From: Chitinophaga niabensis
GTDB lineage: Bacteria; Bacteroidota; Bacteroidia; Chitinophagales; Chitinophagaceae
Reading direction: 5' to 3'
Assembly (NCBI RefSeq): GCF_039545795.1
Contig: NZ_CP154260.1
Coordinates: forward strand, 1,741,001-1,805,000
DNA: 64,000 bases
Positions 44,699 to 53,457 of this stretch are shown piece after piece. The notes below the pieces were generated by a model. That model was not told the origin of the DNA. It was given only the letters and a program-made list of their open reading frames with translations, and did not search any database. A program made the position numbers and the translations under genes. Position 1 is the first letter of the stretch, and each line of letters starts with the position of its first letter.

Positions 44699-47600
44699 AT
44701 GATACTTGCTACTCATGTTAATGCCGTGCCACGGCTACCGGTCTTACGTATTGCAAAACTCACATGGCTGTTACTGATGACGGTTTTTACAGACGCATTT
44801 GCTTACGATATCCATATCAGGGGAAAAGTAACCGATGGCAGCGGGCAAACCCTGCCAGGTGTAACGGTGCTGGTGAAAGGTACTACTGTTGGGGTGGTAA
44901 CAACTGCAGACGGTACTTACCAGTTAAAGGCACCTGACAATGCAAAGGTGCTGGTGTTTAAATTCATCGGCATGCAGGAGCAGGAAGTGGAAATTAATCA
45001 ACGCACGGTGATCGATATTGTAATGTCGTCTTCCGTTAAAAGCCTGGATGAAGCAGTGGTGGTAGGATATGGTACGCAAAAGAAAGCCAACCTCACCGGT
45101 GCAGTATCCACCGTTGCTTCCAAAGCATTGGAATCAAGGCCGGTGTCTAATACAGCACAGGCCCTGCAGGGCATCGCTCCCGGCCTGAACATCAGCCAGA
45201 GCGGAGCATTGGGTGGAAGTATGGAAAACAGGCCGAGCATCAATATCCGTGGTGTGGGTACAATAGGGCAGGGCTCCAGCGGCGCGCCGCTTATTCTGAT
45301 AGATGGAATGGAAGGAGATATTAATGGCATCAGCCCGCAGGATATTGATAATATCTCTGTGCTGAAAGATGCCGCAGCCTCTTCTATTTATGGTACCAGG
45401 GCACCATTCGGTGTGATCCTGATCACCACAAAACAGGGGAAAGCCGGTAAAACCATGGTGAACTTCAGTTCCAATTTCCGTGCAAGCAGCCCTGTGTTGT
45501 TACCACATACAATGGATTCCTGGACATTTGCCAACTACTTTAATGATGCCAACGTTAACTCCGGTAACGGTGTTTATTTCCAGGCCGCAAGAATGCAGCG
45601 CATCAAAGACTTCATGGAAGGAAAAATTAAAACCACTATCATCCCAAGGCCCGGCCAGCCTAACCTCTGGGCAGATGGTTATTATGAAGGAAATGATAAT
45701 GTGGATTGGTACAAAGCCATCTATAAAGACCATTCTCCCTCACAGGAATATTCCCTGAGCGCCAGCGGCGGAAAGGAGAAACTCACCTATTTCCTGTCTG
45801 CCAATTACCTGGATCAGATAGGTTTCATGCGATTCGGCACTGATAAATTCAAACGTTACAATATCACGGGAAAAGTGAACGCGCAACTATCTGAATGGGC
45901 TGCGCTTACTTACATCACACGGTTCAGCAGGGAAGAATTTACAAGGCCCAGTTATATGACCAATACGCTTAACCAGCAGATTGCGCCGCAGGGATGGCCC
46001 ATGCTGCCGCTGTATGACAACAATGGTTTCCTGTACGATTCCCCTTCTCCTGCACTGGCACTCAGAGATGGCGGTATAGGTGCAAAACAATATGACGTGA
46101 TCTCCCAGCAGCTGAAGCTCACGCTTGAACCGCTGAAAGGATGGAGAGTAATGGCTGATCTGAACTACAGCATCAGCAGCCAGTTCTACCACTGGGATAT
46201 TCAGCAGACCTTCAATCATGATGTGGCGGGTAATCCCTATGTATACCAGAATGCTACCAATGTGCACGAAGAAGCTTCGCGTAACAATTACCTGAACGTG
46301 AATGTATACACGGAGTATGCAAGATCGCTGGGTGCTCATAACCTGAAAGTATTGGCAGGTACACAGGCTGAGGTGACCAAAACCCGGTATATCATGGCGG
46401 AACGTAACGGACTGATCGTGCCCGGTCTGCCTGTATTGGATGCTACTTCCGGTAATGATTACAATGGCAGGGCAGTACCGCCGAATGTGGCCGGTAATAA
46501 TCAGAAATGGGCCACCAATGGTTTCTTCGGCCGGCTCAATTATGATTATAAAGGCCGCTATCTGCTGGAAGCAAACCTCCGTTACGATGGTTCCTCCCGT
46601 TTCAGGCAGGATATGAGATGGATGTATTCTCCATCTGTTTCTGCCGGTTGGAACATAGACAGGGAAGCGTTCTGGGAACCGGTAGCGAAATATGTAAATG
46701 CATTAAAACTCAGAGGGTCTTTTGGAGAGCTGGGTAACCAGAATACAACTGACTGGTACCCTACTTATGTTACCATGCCTATTGGAAGCTCCAATGGCTC
46801 CTGGCTGGTGAACGGTGCAAAACCCAACACCGCTTCCGCACCCGGCATCATCAGTTCTAACCTCTCATGGGAAAAGGTAAGGACCTGGAACATTGGTGTG
46901 GATGCAGGTTTCTTCCGGAACAGGCTCACAGCTACTGTTGAGTATTACACCCGTTACACCAATAACATGATAGGCCCTGCGCCGGAGTTGCCCGTTATCT
47001 TAGGTACGGATGTTCCAAGGACCAATAATACCAACCTGAAAACAAGAGGATGGGAAGTAGATATGACCTGGAGAGATCAGCTAAAGAACGGCCTGGGATA
47101 CAGCGTGCATATCCTCTTGTCAGACGCGAGAACAACCATCACCAAATATCCCAATCCTACGGGCAGCCTCAGTACCTATATAGCAGGTCATGAAATGGGG
47201 GAGATCTGGGGATACAATACCATTGGTATTGCCAGAACGCAGGCTGAAATGGATGCGCATTTAGCCAAACTGGCAAACGGCGGGCAAAATGCATTGGGTA
47301 ATAACTGGAGAGCAGGCGACCTGATGTTCAATGATCTGAACGGGGATGGGAAGATCACCAACGGCTCCAACACCATCGGTAATATGGGGGATCTGATGCT
47401 GATAGGTAACAACACACCCCGTTATATGTTCGGAACAGATATTGGCGCAGACTGGAAAGGTTTCGACTTCAGGGCATTTTTCCAGGGTGTATTGAAAAGG
47501 GATTACTTTCAGAACGGTTACTACTTCTGGGGCGCTTCTGCCAGCATATGGGGCTCAGCAGGTTTAAAAGAACATACTGACTATTTCCGGGACGATCCCA

Positions 47601-47920
47601 ATCATCCGCTGGGACAGAACCTGGATGCTTATTATCCACGCCCTTTATTCAGCGCCAAAAACCAGGTAGTACAAACCAGGTACCTGCAGGATGCGTCCTA
47701 CGTAAGATTGAAGAACCTCCAGCTGGGATATACCCTCCCTATATCACTTACAAGAAGGGCCGGTATTCAAAAGTTCAGGGTGTATGTTTCAGGCGAAAAC
47801 TTATTTACCATCACCAAAATGGCTACCATGTTTGATCCTGAAACAGTAGACGGAGGATATGGAGGAAGTGTATATCCGCTGTTTAAAGTCTATGCCGTTG
47901 GTCTGAATGTAACCTTATAA
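44699..47920 (+). CDS. SusC/RagA-family TonB-dependent transporter (no STN)
   Basis: Outer-membrane importer of 1073 residues. The N-terminus is a signal peptide (hydrophobic TWLLLMTVF, cleavage near DAFA), directly followed by the carboxypeptidase-regulatory-like domain (about 36-118, QTLPGVTVLVKGTTVG), plug (EAVVVGYGTQKKANLTGAV, VLKDAAASSIYGTRAPFGV) and barrel ending in VGLNVTL. No STN domain is present, and no sigma/anti-sigma genes adjoin, so control must come from elsewhere. The plug has AAASSIYGTRAPFGV where most SusC proteins here have DASSTAIYGSRGANGV, marking it as a separate branch. A short overlapping frame starting at ATG 44692 ends at 44721. Confidence 0.95.
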   Translation: MILATHVNAVPRLPVLRIAKLTWLLLMTVFTDAFAYDIHIRGKVTDGSGQTLPGVTVLVKGTTVGVVTTADGTYQLKAPDNAKVLVFKFIGMQEQEVEINQRTVIDIVMSSSVKSLDEAVVVGYGTQKKANLTGAVSTVASKALESRPVSNTAQALQGIAPGLNISQSGALGGSMENRPSINIRGVGTIGQGSSGAPLILIDGMEGDINGISPQDIDNISVLKDAAASSIYGTRAPFGVILITTKQGKAGKTMVNFSSNFRASSPVLLPHTMDSWTFANYFNDANVNSGNGVYFQAARMQRIKDFMEGKIKTTIIPRPGQPNLWADGYYEGNDNVDWYKAIYKDHSPSQEYSLSASGGKEKLTYFLSANYLDQIGFMRFGTDKFKRYNITGKVNAQLSEWAALTYITRFSREEFTRPSYMTNTLNQQIAPQGWPMLPLYDNNGFLYDSPSPALALRDGGIGAKQYDVISQQLKLTLEPLKGWRVMADLNYSISSQFYHWDIQQTFNHDVAGNPYVYQNATNVHEEASRNNYLNVNVYTEYARSLGAHNLKVLAGTQAEVTKTRYIMAERNGLIVPGLPVLDATSGNDYNGRAVPPNVAGNNQKWATNGFFGRLNYDYKGRYLLEANLRYDGSSRFRQDMRWMYSPSVSAGWNIDREAFWEPVAKYVNALKLRGSFGELGNQNTTDWYPTYVTMPIGSSNGSWLVNGAKPNTASAPGIISSNLSWEKVRTWNIGVDAGFFRNRLTATVEYYTRYTNNMIGPAPELPVILGTDVPRTNNTNLKTRGWEVDMTWRDQLKNGLGYSVHILLSDARTTITKYPNPTGSLSTYIAGHEMGEIWGYNTIGIARTQAEMDAHLAKLANGGQNALGNNWRAGDLMFNDLNGDGKITNGSNTIGNMGDLMLIGNNTPRYMFGTDIGADWKGFDFRAFFQGVLKRDYFQNGYYFWGASASIWGSAGLKEHTDYFRDDPNHPLGQNLDAYYPRPLFSAKNQVVQTRYLQDASYVRLKNLQLGYTLPISLTRRAGIQKFRVYVSGENLFTITKMATMFDPETVDGGYGGSVYPLFKVYAVGLNVTL

Positions 47921-47931
47921 ACCTTACGTAA

Positions 47932-49917
47932 ATGAAAACAAGATATATATTATTCATAGTAGCCGCAGGTATACTGAGTGCCTGTAACAAGAACCTGGAA
48001 ATTGCACCATTATCCAAAGTTACGCCGGACAAATACCTGCTGGAAGAATCGCAGCTGGCAGCATATGCTATTAAACAATATGAAGGTTTCCCTACATTCG
48101 GTTACTTTGATGGTGACGTACATACGGATGTTGCTGCACGCAGGGCCTACGATGTGAAATACACACCCGGCCAGTGGAAGGTGGCGCAATCCGGTGGCGC
48201 CTGGTCTTTTACCAGTATCTTCCAATGCAACTATTTCCTGGAAACAGTTACCCCGCGCTTTGCAGAGGGAAAGATCACCGGTAATACCAACAACATTAAA
48301 CACTATATCGGTGAAATGTATTTCCTCAGAGCCTGGGCTTACTTTGATAAGTTGATGGGGCTGGGAGATTTTCCTATCATCAAAACAACACTGCCGGATG
48401 ATAAGAAGATCTTAACAGCAGCCTGTAAACGTATGCCACAAACAGAAGTGGCCCGTTTTATTCTTTCTGATCTTGATTCTGCTATTTTGCTGATGGGGAA
48501 TACTGCACCAAGTGGCGGCAAAAACCGCTTATCTAAGAACTGTGCGTTATTGCTGAAATCAAGGGTCGCGCTTTATGAAGGCACTTTCCTTAAATACTTC
48601 AAAGGCACGGCCTTTGTACCCAATGGACCGGAATGGCCGGGTAAAACAAAGGATTACAATGCCTCTTACAACTTTCAATCCGGTAGTATAGAGGGTGAAA
48701 TCTCTTTCTTTTTAACGCAGGCTATGGAAGCCTCAAAAGCAGTGGCGGATGCCATCACACTGGTGAATAATACCATGGCTGCCGGTACACAAACATCCAA
48801 CCAGGATTTTGCAGTGGCCAGTGAAGCCAATCCTTATTGCAGGATGTTCAGTGCCACGGACCTGTCTTCATTCAGTGAAGTGCTGTTATGGAGAGATTAT
48901 GACCGGGGGCTTGGCATCAGTAATGGTATCGCCAATAATGTACAGGCTGCACATAACTGGGGCTTCACAAGAGGTTATGTAGATCGTTTCTTAATGGCGA
49001 ATGGTTTGCCCATTTATGCCCCCGGTTCCGGTTATGCGGGAGATGATTCCATTCAGCTCATCAGGGAAAAGAGAGACGGCCGCTTATGGTTATTCCTGGC
49101 GCAGCCGGGGCAGATAAATATCCTGCAGCCATCTTCTTTAGGAACACATGCTACACCGGTAGTAGGTTATCCGGACATCCTGAACCTGATCGGCAACCAC
49201 GACCAGGTAACAGGGTACATGAGCCGTAAAGGAAATGTATATGATGGCGCACAATTGGGTAACGGAACGGGAGATATAGGCAGTATTGTATTTAAAGGAA
49301 CAGAGGCGTTCTTCAATTATATGGAAGCCTGTTATGAAAAAACAGGAGCAGTGGACGGTGTTGCAAAAGCATATTGGGAAGCTATCAGGAAACGCGCAGG
49401 TGTGGATATCGATTTTCAGAAAACAATCGCTGCAACAGACCTCACCCAGGAGGCAAAGAACGATTGGGGCGTATATTCCGCAGGTGTAATGGTTGATAAA
49501 GTACTCTACAACATCCGCCGCGAAAGAAGCTGTGAGTTAATAGGCGAGGGCATGAGGAATATGGACCTGAAAAGGTGGAGAGCAATGGACCAGATGAGTA
49601 CCACGCCTTACTTTGTGGAAGGGTTCAAACTTTGGGGGCCGATGAAGAACTGGTATAAAGCATCCACACTTACCTATAATATCGGTGATAAGAGCACGGT
49701 GTCTGATCCGGCTATCAGCCCGTATCTGCGTATTTACCAGAAAACACCTTCCGTACTGGCATATACCGGTTATAAATGGACGATGGCCCATTATTACAGT
49801 TCTATTGCCATGCAGCACTTCCTGATCACATCAGAGAACAACGATATCAACACTTCCCCGATCTATCAGAACCCGGGTTGGCCAACAGAGGCGAACAGGG
49901 GAGCGATAGGCTTTTAA
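47932..49917 (+). CDS. SusD/RagB-family substrate-binding lipoprotein, long form
   Basis: Surface lipoprotein of 661 residues, lipobox ILSAC (Cys18). It is 90 to 195 residues longer than the other four SusD proteins in this window. SusD landmarks include GEMYFLRAWAYFDKLMGLGDFPI in the TPR region and RRERSCELIGEGMRNMDLKRWRAMD near the C-terminus, with a PIYQNPGWP ending. Insertions lie in the middle (around LKYFKGTAFVPNGPEWPGK) and before the end. It starts 11 bases after the susC stop; a terminator follows, so the unit has only these two genes. Confidence 0.95.
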   Translation: MKTRYILFIVAAGILSACNKNLEIAPLSKVTPDKYLLEESQLAAYAIKQYEGFPTFGYFDGDVHTDVAARRAYDVKYTPGQWKVAQSGGAWSFTSIFQCNYFLETVTPRFAEGKITGNTNNIKHYIGEMYFLRAWAYFDKLMGLGDFPIIKTTLPDDKKILTAACKRMPQTEVARFILSDLDSAILLMGNTAPSGGKNRLSKNCALLLKSRVALYEGTFLKYFKGTAFVPNGPEWPGKTKDYNASYNFQSGSIEGEISFFLTQAMEASKAVADAITLVNNTMAAGTQTSNQDFAVASEANPYCRMFSATDLSSFSEVLLWRDYDRGLGISNGIANNVQAAHNWGFTRGYVDRFLMANGLPIYAPGSGYAGDDSIQLIREKRDGRLWLFLAQPGQINILQPSSLGTHATPVVGYPDILNLIGNHDQVTGYMSRKGNVYDGAQLGNGTGDIGSIVFKGTEAFFNYMEACYEKTGAVDGVAKAYWEAIRKRAGVDIDFQKTIAATDLTQEAKNDWGVYSAGVMVDKVLYNIRRERSCELIGEGMRNMDLKRWRAMDQMSTTPYFVEGFKLWGPMKNWYKASTLTYNIGDKSTVSDPAISPYLRIYQKTPSVLAYTGYKWTMAHYYSSIAMQHFLITSENNDINTSPIYQNPGWPTEANRGAIGF

Positions 49918-49936
49918 AGAATAAACTTCAGGCAAT

Positions 49937-49971
49937 AAAAAAGGCGTCCCGCACAACGGGACGCCTTTTTT
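49937..49971. terminator. Strong bidirectional terminator
   Basis: A 15-bp perfect stem (arms 49937-49951 and 49957-49971, core GGCGTCCCG) around loop CACAA, A-run on the left and T-run on the right. It can end the susCD transcript on the plus strand and the lipoprotein transcript on the minus strand. Confidence 0.95.
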
Positions 49972-49991
49972 AAAAAATAGCAGTATGTATG

Positions 49992-50411
49992 CTATTGAGA
50001 TGTTTTCTTTTTCTTCTTTTCCTGATGATCTACGATTGCACCGGTAGCAGCACCTGCACCGGCCCCGATCAAAGTTCCGATCACCGCACCCTTTGCACGG
50101 TCTTTATTCACAATAGCGCCTGTAATGGCACCACCGGCGGCACCCACTACTGCACCCTTGGCAGTATGGCTCCACTTTTTCTTCTTTTGGGCAACAGGTG
50201 CATTATTATCAGCAGCAGGAGCAACAGCAACTTCTTCTTTCTCTTTTACATGTTTCATAGAGTCTATTGCCTTTTGCTTAGCCGTATTGATCGCATTGAT
50301 CGAGTCAAGCGTTGCCTTTTTGGCTGCTTCCACAGCCCTGGCTGTTTCTGCCTTATTGTTACAGGCAGCCAGCGTCATTGTTGTTACGAGTATAATAACC
50401 AGGTTTTTCAT
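49992..50411 (-). CDS. YMGG-like glycine-zipper lipoprotein
   Basis: Small lipoprotein of 139 residues. The signal peptide ends in TLAAC (Cys17). Residues 20-65 are an Ala/Lys/Glu-rich helix likely to form a coiled coil, then a Pro/Ala linker and a Lys cluster. Residues about 85-130 are a glycine zipper (GAVVGAAGGAITGAIV and GAVIGTLIGAGAGAATGAIV), a motif that packs membrane helices. The C-terminus is KKKKKTSQ. Such proteins are common envelope components of unclear role. It is divergent from the UvrA-like gene, with 70 bases between the two starts. Confidence 0.9.
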   Translation of the reverse strand: MKNLVIILVTTMTLAACNNKAETARAVEAAKKATLDSINAINTAKQKAIDSMKHVKEKEEVAVAPAADNNAPVAQKKKKWSHTAKGAVVGAAGGAITGAIVNKDRAKGAVIGTLIGAGAGAATGAIVDHQEKKKKKTSQ

Positions 50412-50432
50412 ACCCTGTTCCTTGCAGAAACT

Positions 50433-50458
50433 ATGCCATGTATGCTATACATTGGCAT
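50433..50458. promoter_or_regulatory. Imperfect palindrome in the divergent lipoprotein/uvrA-like promoter gap
   Basis: ATGCCATGTAT (50433-50443), loop GCT, then an 11-bp complement with one extra T (50447-50458). A second small inverted repeat, GTTAC-CTATT-GTAAC, lies at 50466-50480, touching the start codon of the plus-strand gene. Either could be an operator or an mRNA hairpin. Confidence 0.4.
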
Positions 50459-50481
50459 GCAGGTTGTTACCTATTGTAACT

Positions 50482-52734
50482 ATGGACCACATCATCATAA
50501 AAGGCGCAAGGGAAAACAACCTGAAGAACGTTTCACTGAATATTCCCAAAAAGAAGATCACGGTATTTACGGGTGTTTCAGGTTCCGGTAAATCATCGCT
50601 GGTATTTGATACCATCGCTGCAGAATCACAGCGCCAGCTGAATGAAACTTTCTCCGCTTTTATACGCCATCGCCTGCCGCATTATGGCCAGCCGGAAGCA
50701 GATTCCCTGGAAAATCTCTCCGCCGCCATTATCATCGATCAGAAACGTATAGGCGGCAATGCCCGTTCTACAGTAGGTACGGTAACGGATATCTTTACGG
50801 TGATCAGGCTTTTGTTCTCCCGTGTTGGTAAACCATTTGTGGGGTATTCCAATGTTTTCTCCTTTAACCATCCACAGGGTATGTGCCCGGAATGCGAAGG
50901 TTTGGGTACTGTAGCTACCCTTGATCTGGAATCCTTCTTTGATAAGTCCAGGTCGCTCAACAGTGGCGCCATCCTTTTCCCCGGTTTCTCCAAAGAAAGC
51001 TGGCGCTGGTCACGTTATGCCTATTCCGGTTTGTTTGATAATGATAAAAAGCTGAAGGATTATACGAAGGAAGAATGGCACAACTTATTATATGCAGATG
51101 ATCTTACGCTAAAGAACCCTGACCCGCGTTTTCCACCAACTTCAAAATATGAAGGCATTGTACCACGGTTTCACAGGAGTTACCTGAACAAAGAAAGCAA
51201 AGAAGCCAAAGGAGAGGCGTTTGAAAAGATTGTTACACGTGGTACCTGTCCTTCCTGCAAAGGCACCCGCTTTAACCCGGAGATCCTCAGTTGTAAAATA
51301 GGTAAATACAATATTGCAGATTTTGCGGCCATGCAGGTCTCTGACCTGCGCAATGTAATAGCCGCTATCAAAGAACCGCTGGCTGCCACCATGGTGTCTG
51401 CCATCAATGAACGCCTGAAACACATGGTAGATATCGGGCTGGGATACCTGTTCCTGAACCGGGAAACAGCCAGCCTTTCCGGCGGAGAATCGCAACGGAT
51501 CAAAATGATCAAACACCTGGGCAGCAGCCTCACGGATATGACTTATATCTTTGATGAACCCAGTATTGGCCTGCATCCCAAAGATGTACACCAGTTGAAT
51601 GAACTCCTGCAATTGCTCAGGGATAAAGGGAACACCGTACTGGTAGTGGAACATGATCCGGATGTGATAGTAGTAGCAGATCATATTGTGGATATGGGCC
51701 CGAAAGCCGGCAGCAATGGAGGAACGGTGGTGTTCGAAGGAACGCTCAAAGGCCTGACGAAAAGCAATACCTTAACCGGTAAATTCCTTTCCCGCCGCAA
51801 CCCGCTGAAAGAAACACCCCGAACTCCCAATGGCTACCTGCAGATAAAGAACGCTACACTGCATAACCTTCAGCACGTGAACGTGAAAATACCCAAAGGG
51901 GTAATGACGGTGGTAACAGGTGTGGCGGGATCCGGTAAAAGCAGCCTGATTAACGGCGTTTTGCCAAAAATATATCCTGAGACCCTTTGTATTGATCAAT
52001 CGGCTATATCAGGCTCTAAACGTTCTAATCCGGCTACTTACACCGGCATCTTTGATGTCATCAGAAACCTCTTTGCAAAAAAGAACAGGGTGAGCAATTC
52101 CTTATTCAGTTACAATGGGGGAGGTGCCTGCCCGGAATGCAGGGGAATTGGTTCGGTAACAATAGACCTGGCTTTTATGGATCCCATCACCAGTATCTGC
52201 GAATCCTGTAACGGTAAACGATACAGGGAAGAAGTGCTGAAATACCAGCTGAGAGGAAAGAATATCTGGGAAGTATTGAAGCTCACCGTAGCAGATGCAA
52301 AGGATTTCTTCCAGGAGCCGGATATTCAACCGGTATTACAGAAGTTGTATGAAGTAGGCCTGGATTATATTACACTGGGCCAGCCCCTCAGTTCTTTATC
52401 GGGCGGGGAACGGCAGCGTATCAAGTTAGCCGCAGAACTGGAAAATACCGGCCAGATCTATGTGCTGGACGAACCCACCACCGGCCTGCACATGAGTGAT
52501 GTGGACAGATTGATGGGTATACTCAACAAACTGGTGGACAATGGCAGCACATTGATCGTCATTGAACACAACCTGGATGTGGTGAGCCAGGCGGATTGGG
52601 TGATAGATATGGGACCGGGTGCAGGCAAGGAAGGCGGTAAGGTAATATTTGAAGGCACACCCACGCAGCTTGTTCAGGATAAGATCTCTGCCACCGGGGT
52701 ATTCCTCGCCAAACAACTGAAGTTTACATTTTAA
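50482..52734 (+). CDS. Short UvrA-like ABC ATPase
   Basis: Cytoplasmic DNA-binding ATPase of about 750 residues with two ABC modules. Walker A motifs are GVSGSGKSSL (residues 31-40) and GVAGSGKSSL in the second half. Signature and Walker B segments are LSGGESQRIK with YIFDEPSIGLHP, and LSGGERQRIK with YVLDEPTTGLH. Zinc-binding Cys pairs are present in both halves (CPECEG and CPSCKG; CPECRG and CESCNG). Housekeeping UvrA is about 940 residues, so this protein lacks roughly 190, most likely in the UvrB-binding and insertion regions. Short UvrA-like proteins are linked in some bacteria to resistance against DNA-binding drugs. The open frame extends to 50125, but ATG 50482 matches the family start (DHIIIKGARENNLKNV). 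Confidence 0.88.
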   Translation: MDHIIIKGARENNLKNVSLNIPKKKITVFTGVSGSGKSSLVFDTIAAESQRQLNETFSAFIRHRLPHYGQPEADSLENLSAAIIIDQKRIGGNARSTVGTVTDIFTVIRLLFSRVGKPFVGYSNVFSFNHPQGMCPECEGLGTVATLDLESFFDKSRSLNSGAILFPGFSKESWRWSRYAYSGLFDNDKKLKDYTKEEWHNLLYADDLTLKNPDPRFPPTSKYEGIVPRFHRSYLNKESKEAKGEAFEKIVTRGTCPSCKGTRFNPEILSCKIGKYNIADFAAMQVSDLRNVIAAIKEPLAATMVSAINERLKHMVDIGLGYLFLNRETASLSGGESQRIKMIKHLGSSLTDMTYIFDEPSIGLHPKDVHQLNELLQLLRDKGNTVLVVEHDPDVIVVADHIVDMGPKAGSNGGTVVFEGTLKGLTKSNTLTGKFLSRRNPLKETPRTPNGYLQIKNATLHNLQHVNVKIPKGVMTVVTGVAGSGKSSLINGVLPKIYPETLCIDQSAISGSKRSNPATYTGIFDVIRNLFAKKNRVSNSLFSYNGGGACPECRGIGSVTIDLAFMDPITSICESCNGKRYREEVLKYQLRGKNIWEVLKLTVADAKDFFQEPDIQPVLQKLYEVGLDYITLGQPLSSLSGGERQRIKLAAELENTGQIYVLDEPTTGLHMSDVDRLMGILNKLVDNGSTLIVIEHNLDVVSQADWVIDMGPGAGKEGGKVIFEGTPTQLVQDKISATGVFLAKQLKFTF

Positions 52735-52739
52735 TAATA

Positions 52740-52769
52740 TTGACCGGCTGACATTCCATTATACCTTTA
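52740..52769 (+). promoter_or_regulatory. Candidate promoter for the ECF sigma gene at 52788
   Basis: TTG (52740-52742) followed after 19 bases by TACCTTTA (52762-52769), one mismatch from TAnnTTTG. It starts 5 bases after the uvrA-like stop and would give a leader of about 12 bases. Confidence 0.35.
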
Positions 52770-52787
52770 TTACTTTAGTTTTTGATT

Positions 52788-53387
52788 ATGTCAGCGACCG
52801 GAACAGCAAATAGCATCTTGATTGCTCAACTGAACAATAGTGATGATGCCGCATTTGAAGCTGTGTATCACCAATATCATCAGGCTATTTTTGCTAATAT
52901 CTTACGATTGGTAAAACAGCAGCATAAAGCAGAAGATATTCTGCAGGATGTTTTTATCACCCTCTGGGAAAGTCGCTTTAAACTCACACCCCAGCAATCC
53001 GTTAGCGGCTGGCTGTTCACCACCAGCTATTTCAAAGCCCTGGAATACCTGCGCAGGTCCGTAAAGGAAAACATCACCTTATTATCTGAGGAACAATATG
53101 AATTCCCGGATGAGGATACAGACCTTGAAGACAACTATCAGCAAAAACTCTCCATTATCACCAGTGTAATGGAACTCTTACCGCCCCGTAAAAGAACCGC
53201 CTTTCAGTTATGCCGGGTAGAAGGCAAAAGTTATGAAGAAGCTGCGGCCATGCTGGAGATCTCCGTGGAATCCGTACGCGATTATGTAAAAACCTCCTCT
53301 ATCTTCATCCGTAAACACATTCTTGAAAATAATACAGGTATATCCTTTGTGGGCCTGTATTTCATCAACCTGTACCTCCATTCCTGA
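52788..53387 (+). CDS. ECF-type RNA polymerase sigma factor (FecI-like)
   Basis: ECF sigma factor of about 199 residues. Region 2 covers about 20-85 (DAAFEAVYHQYHQAIFANIL, then AEDILQDVFITLWESRFKL, SGWLFTTSYFKALEYLR). Region 4 covers about 125-180 (LPPRKRTAFQLCRVEGKSYEEAA, then a helix-turn-helix with ISVESVRDYVKTSSIFI). The frame opens with TTG at 52782; ATG 52788 is the better start. It lies 53 bases after the UvrA-like gene without a terminator between, so read-through is possible. The next gene encodes its probable anti-sigma factor. Confidence 0.93.
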   Translation: MSATGTANSILIAQLNNSDDAAFEAVYHQYHQAIFANILRLVKQQHKAEDILQDVFITLWESRFKLTPQQSVSGWLFTTSYFKALEYLRRSVKENITLLSEEQYEFPDEDTDLEDNYQQKLSIITSVMELLPPRKRTAFQLCRVEGKSYEEAAAMLEISVESVRDYVKTSSIFIRKHILENNTGISFVGLYFINLYLHS

Positions 53388-53457
53388 TGGCCTTAACGAT
53401 TTGGTAACACTGAAAGCATCCCCATTTTCATCATTCCTGACATTTTAGGGTAGAACT

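Noticed and set aside
50125..50481. 119-codon extension of the uvrA-like frame
   Set aside because: It lies antisense to the glycine-zipper lipoprotein gene and has low-complexity composition; the UvrA family start is at 50482.
49989..50591. Plus-strand 200-codon open frame over the lipoprotein gene
   Set aside because: Cys- and Phe-rich shadow of the glycine-zipper lipoprotein gene running into the uvrA-like gene; no coding signal.
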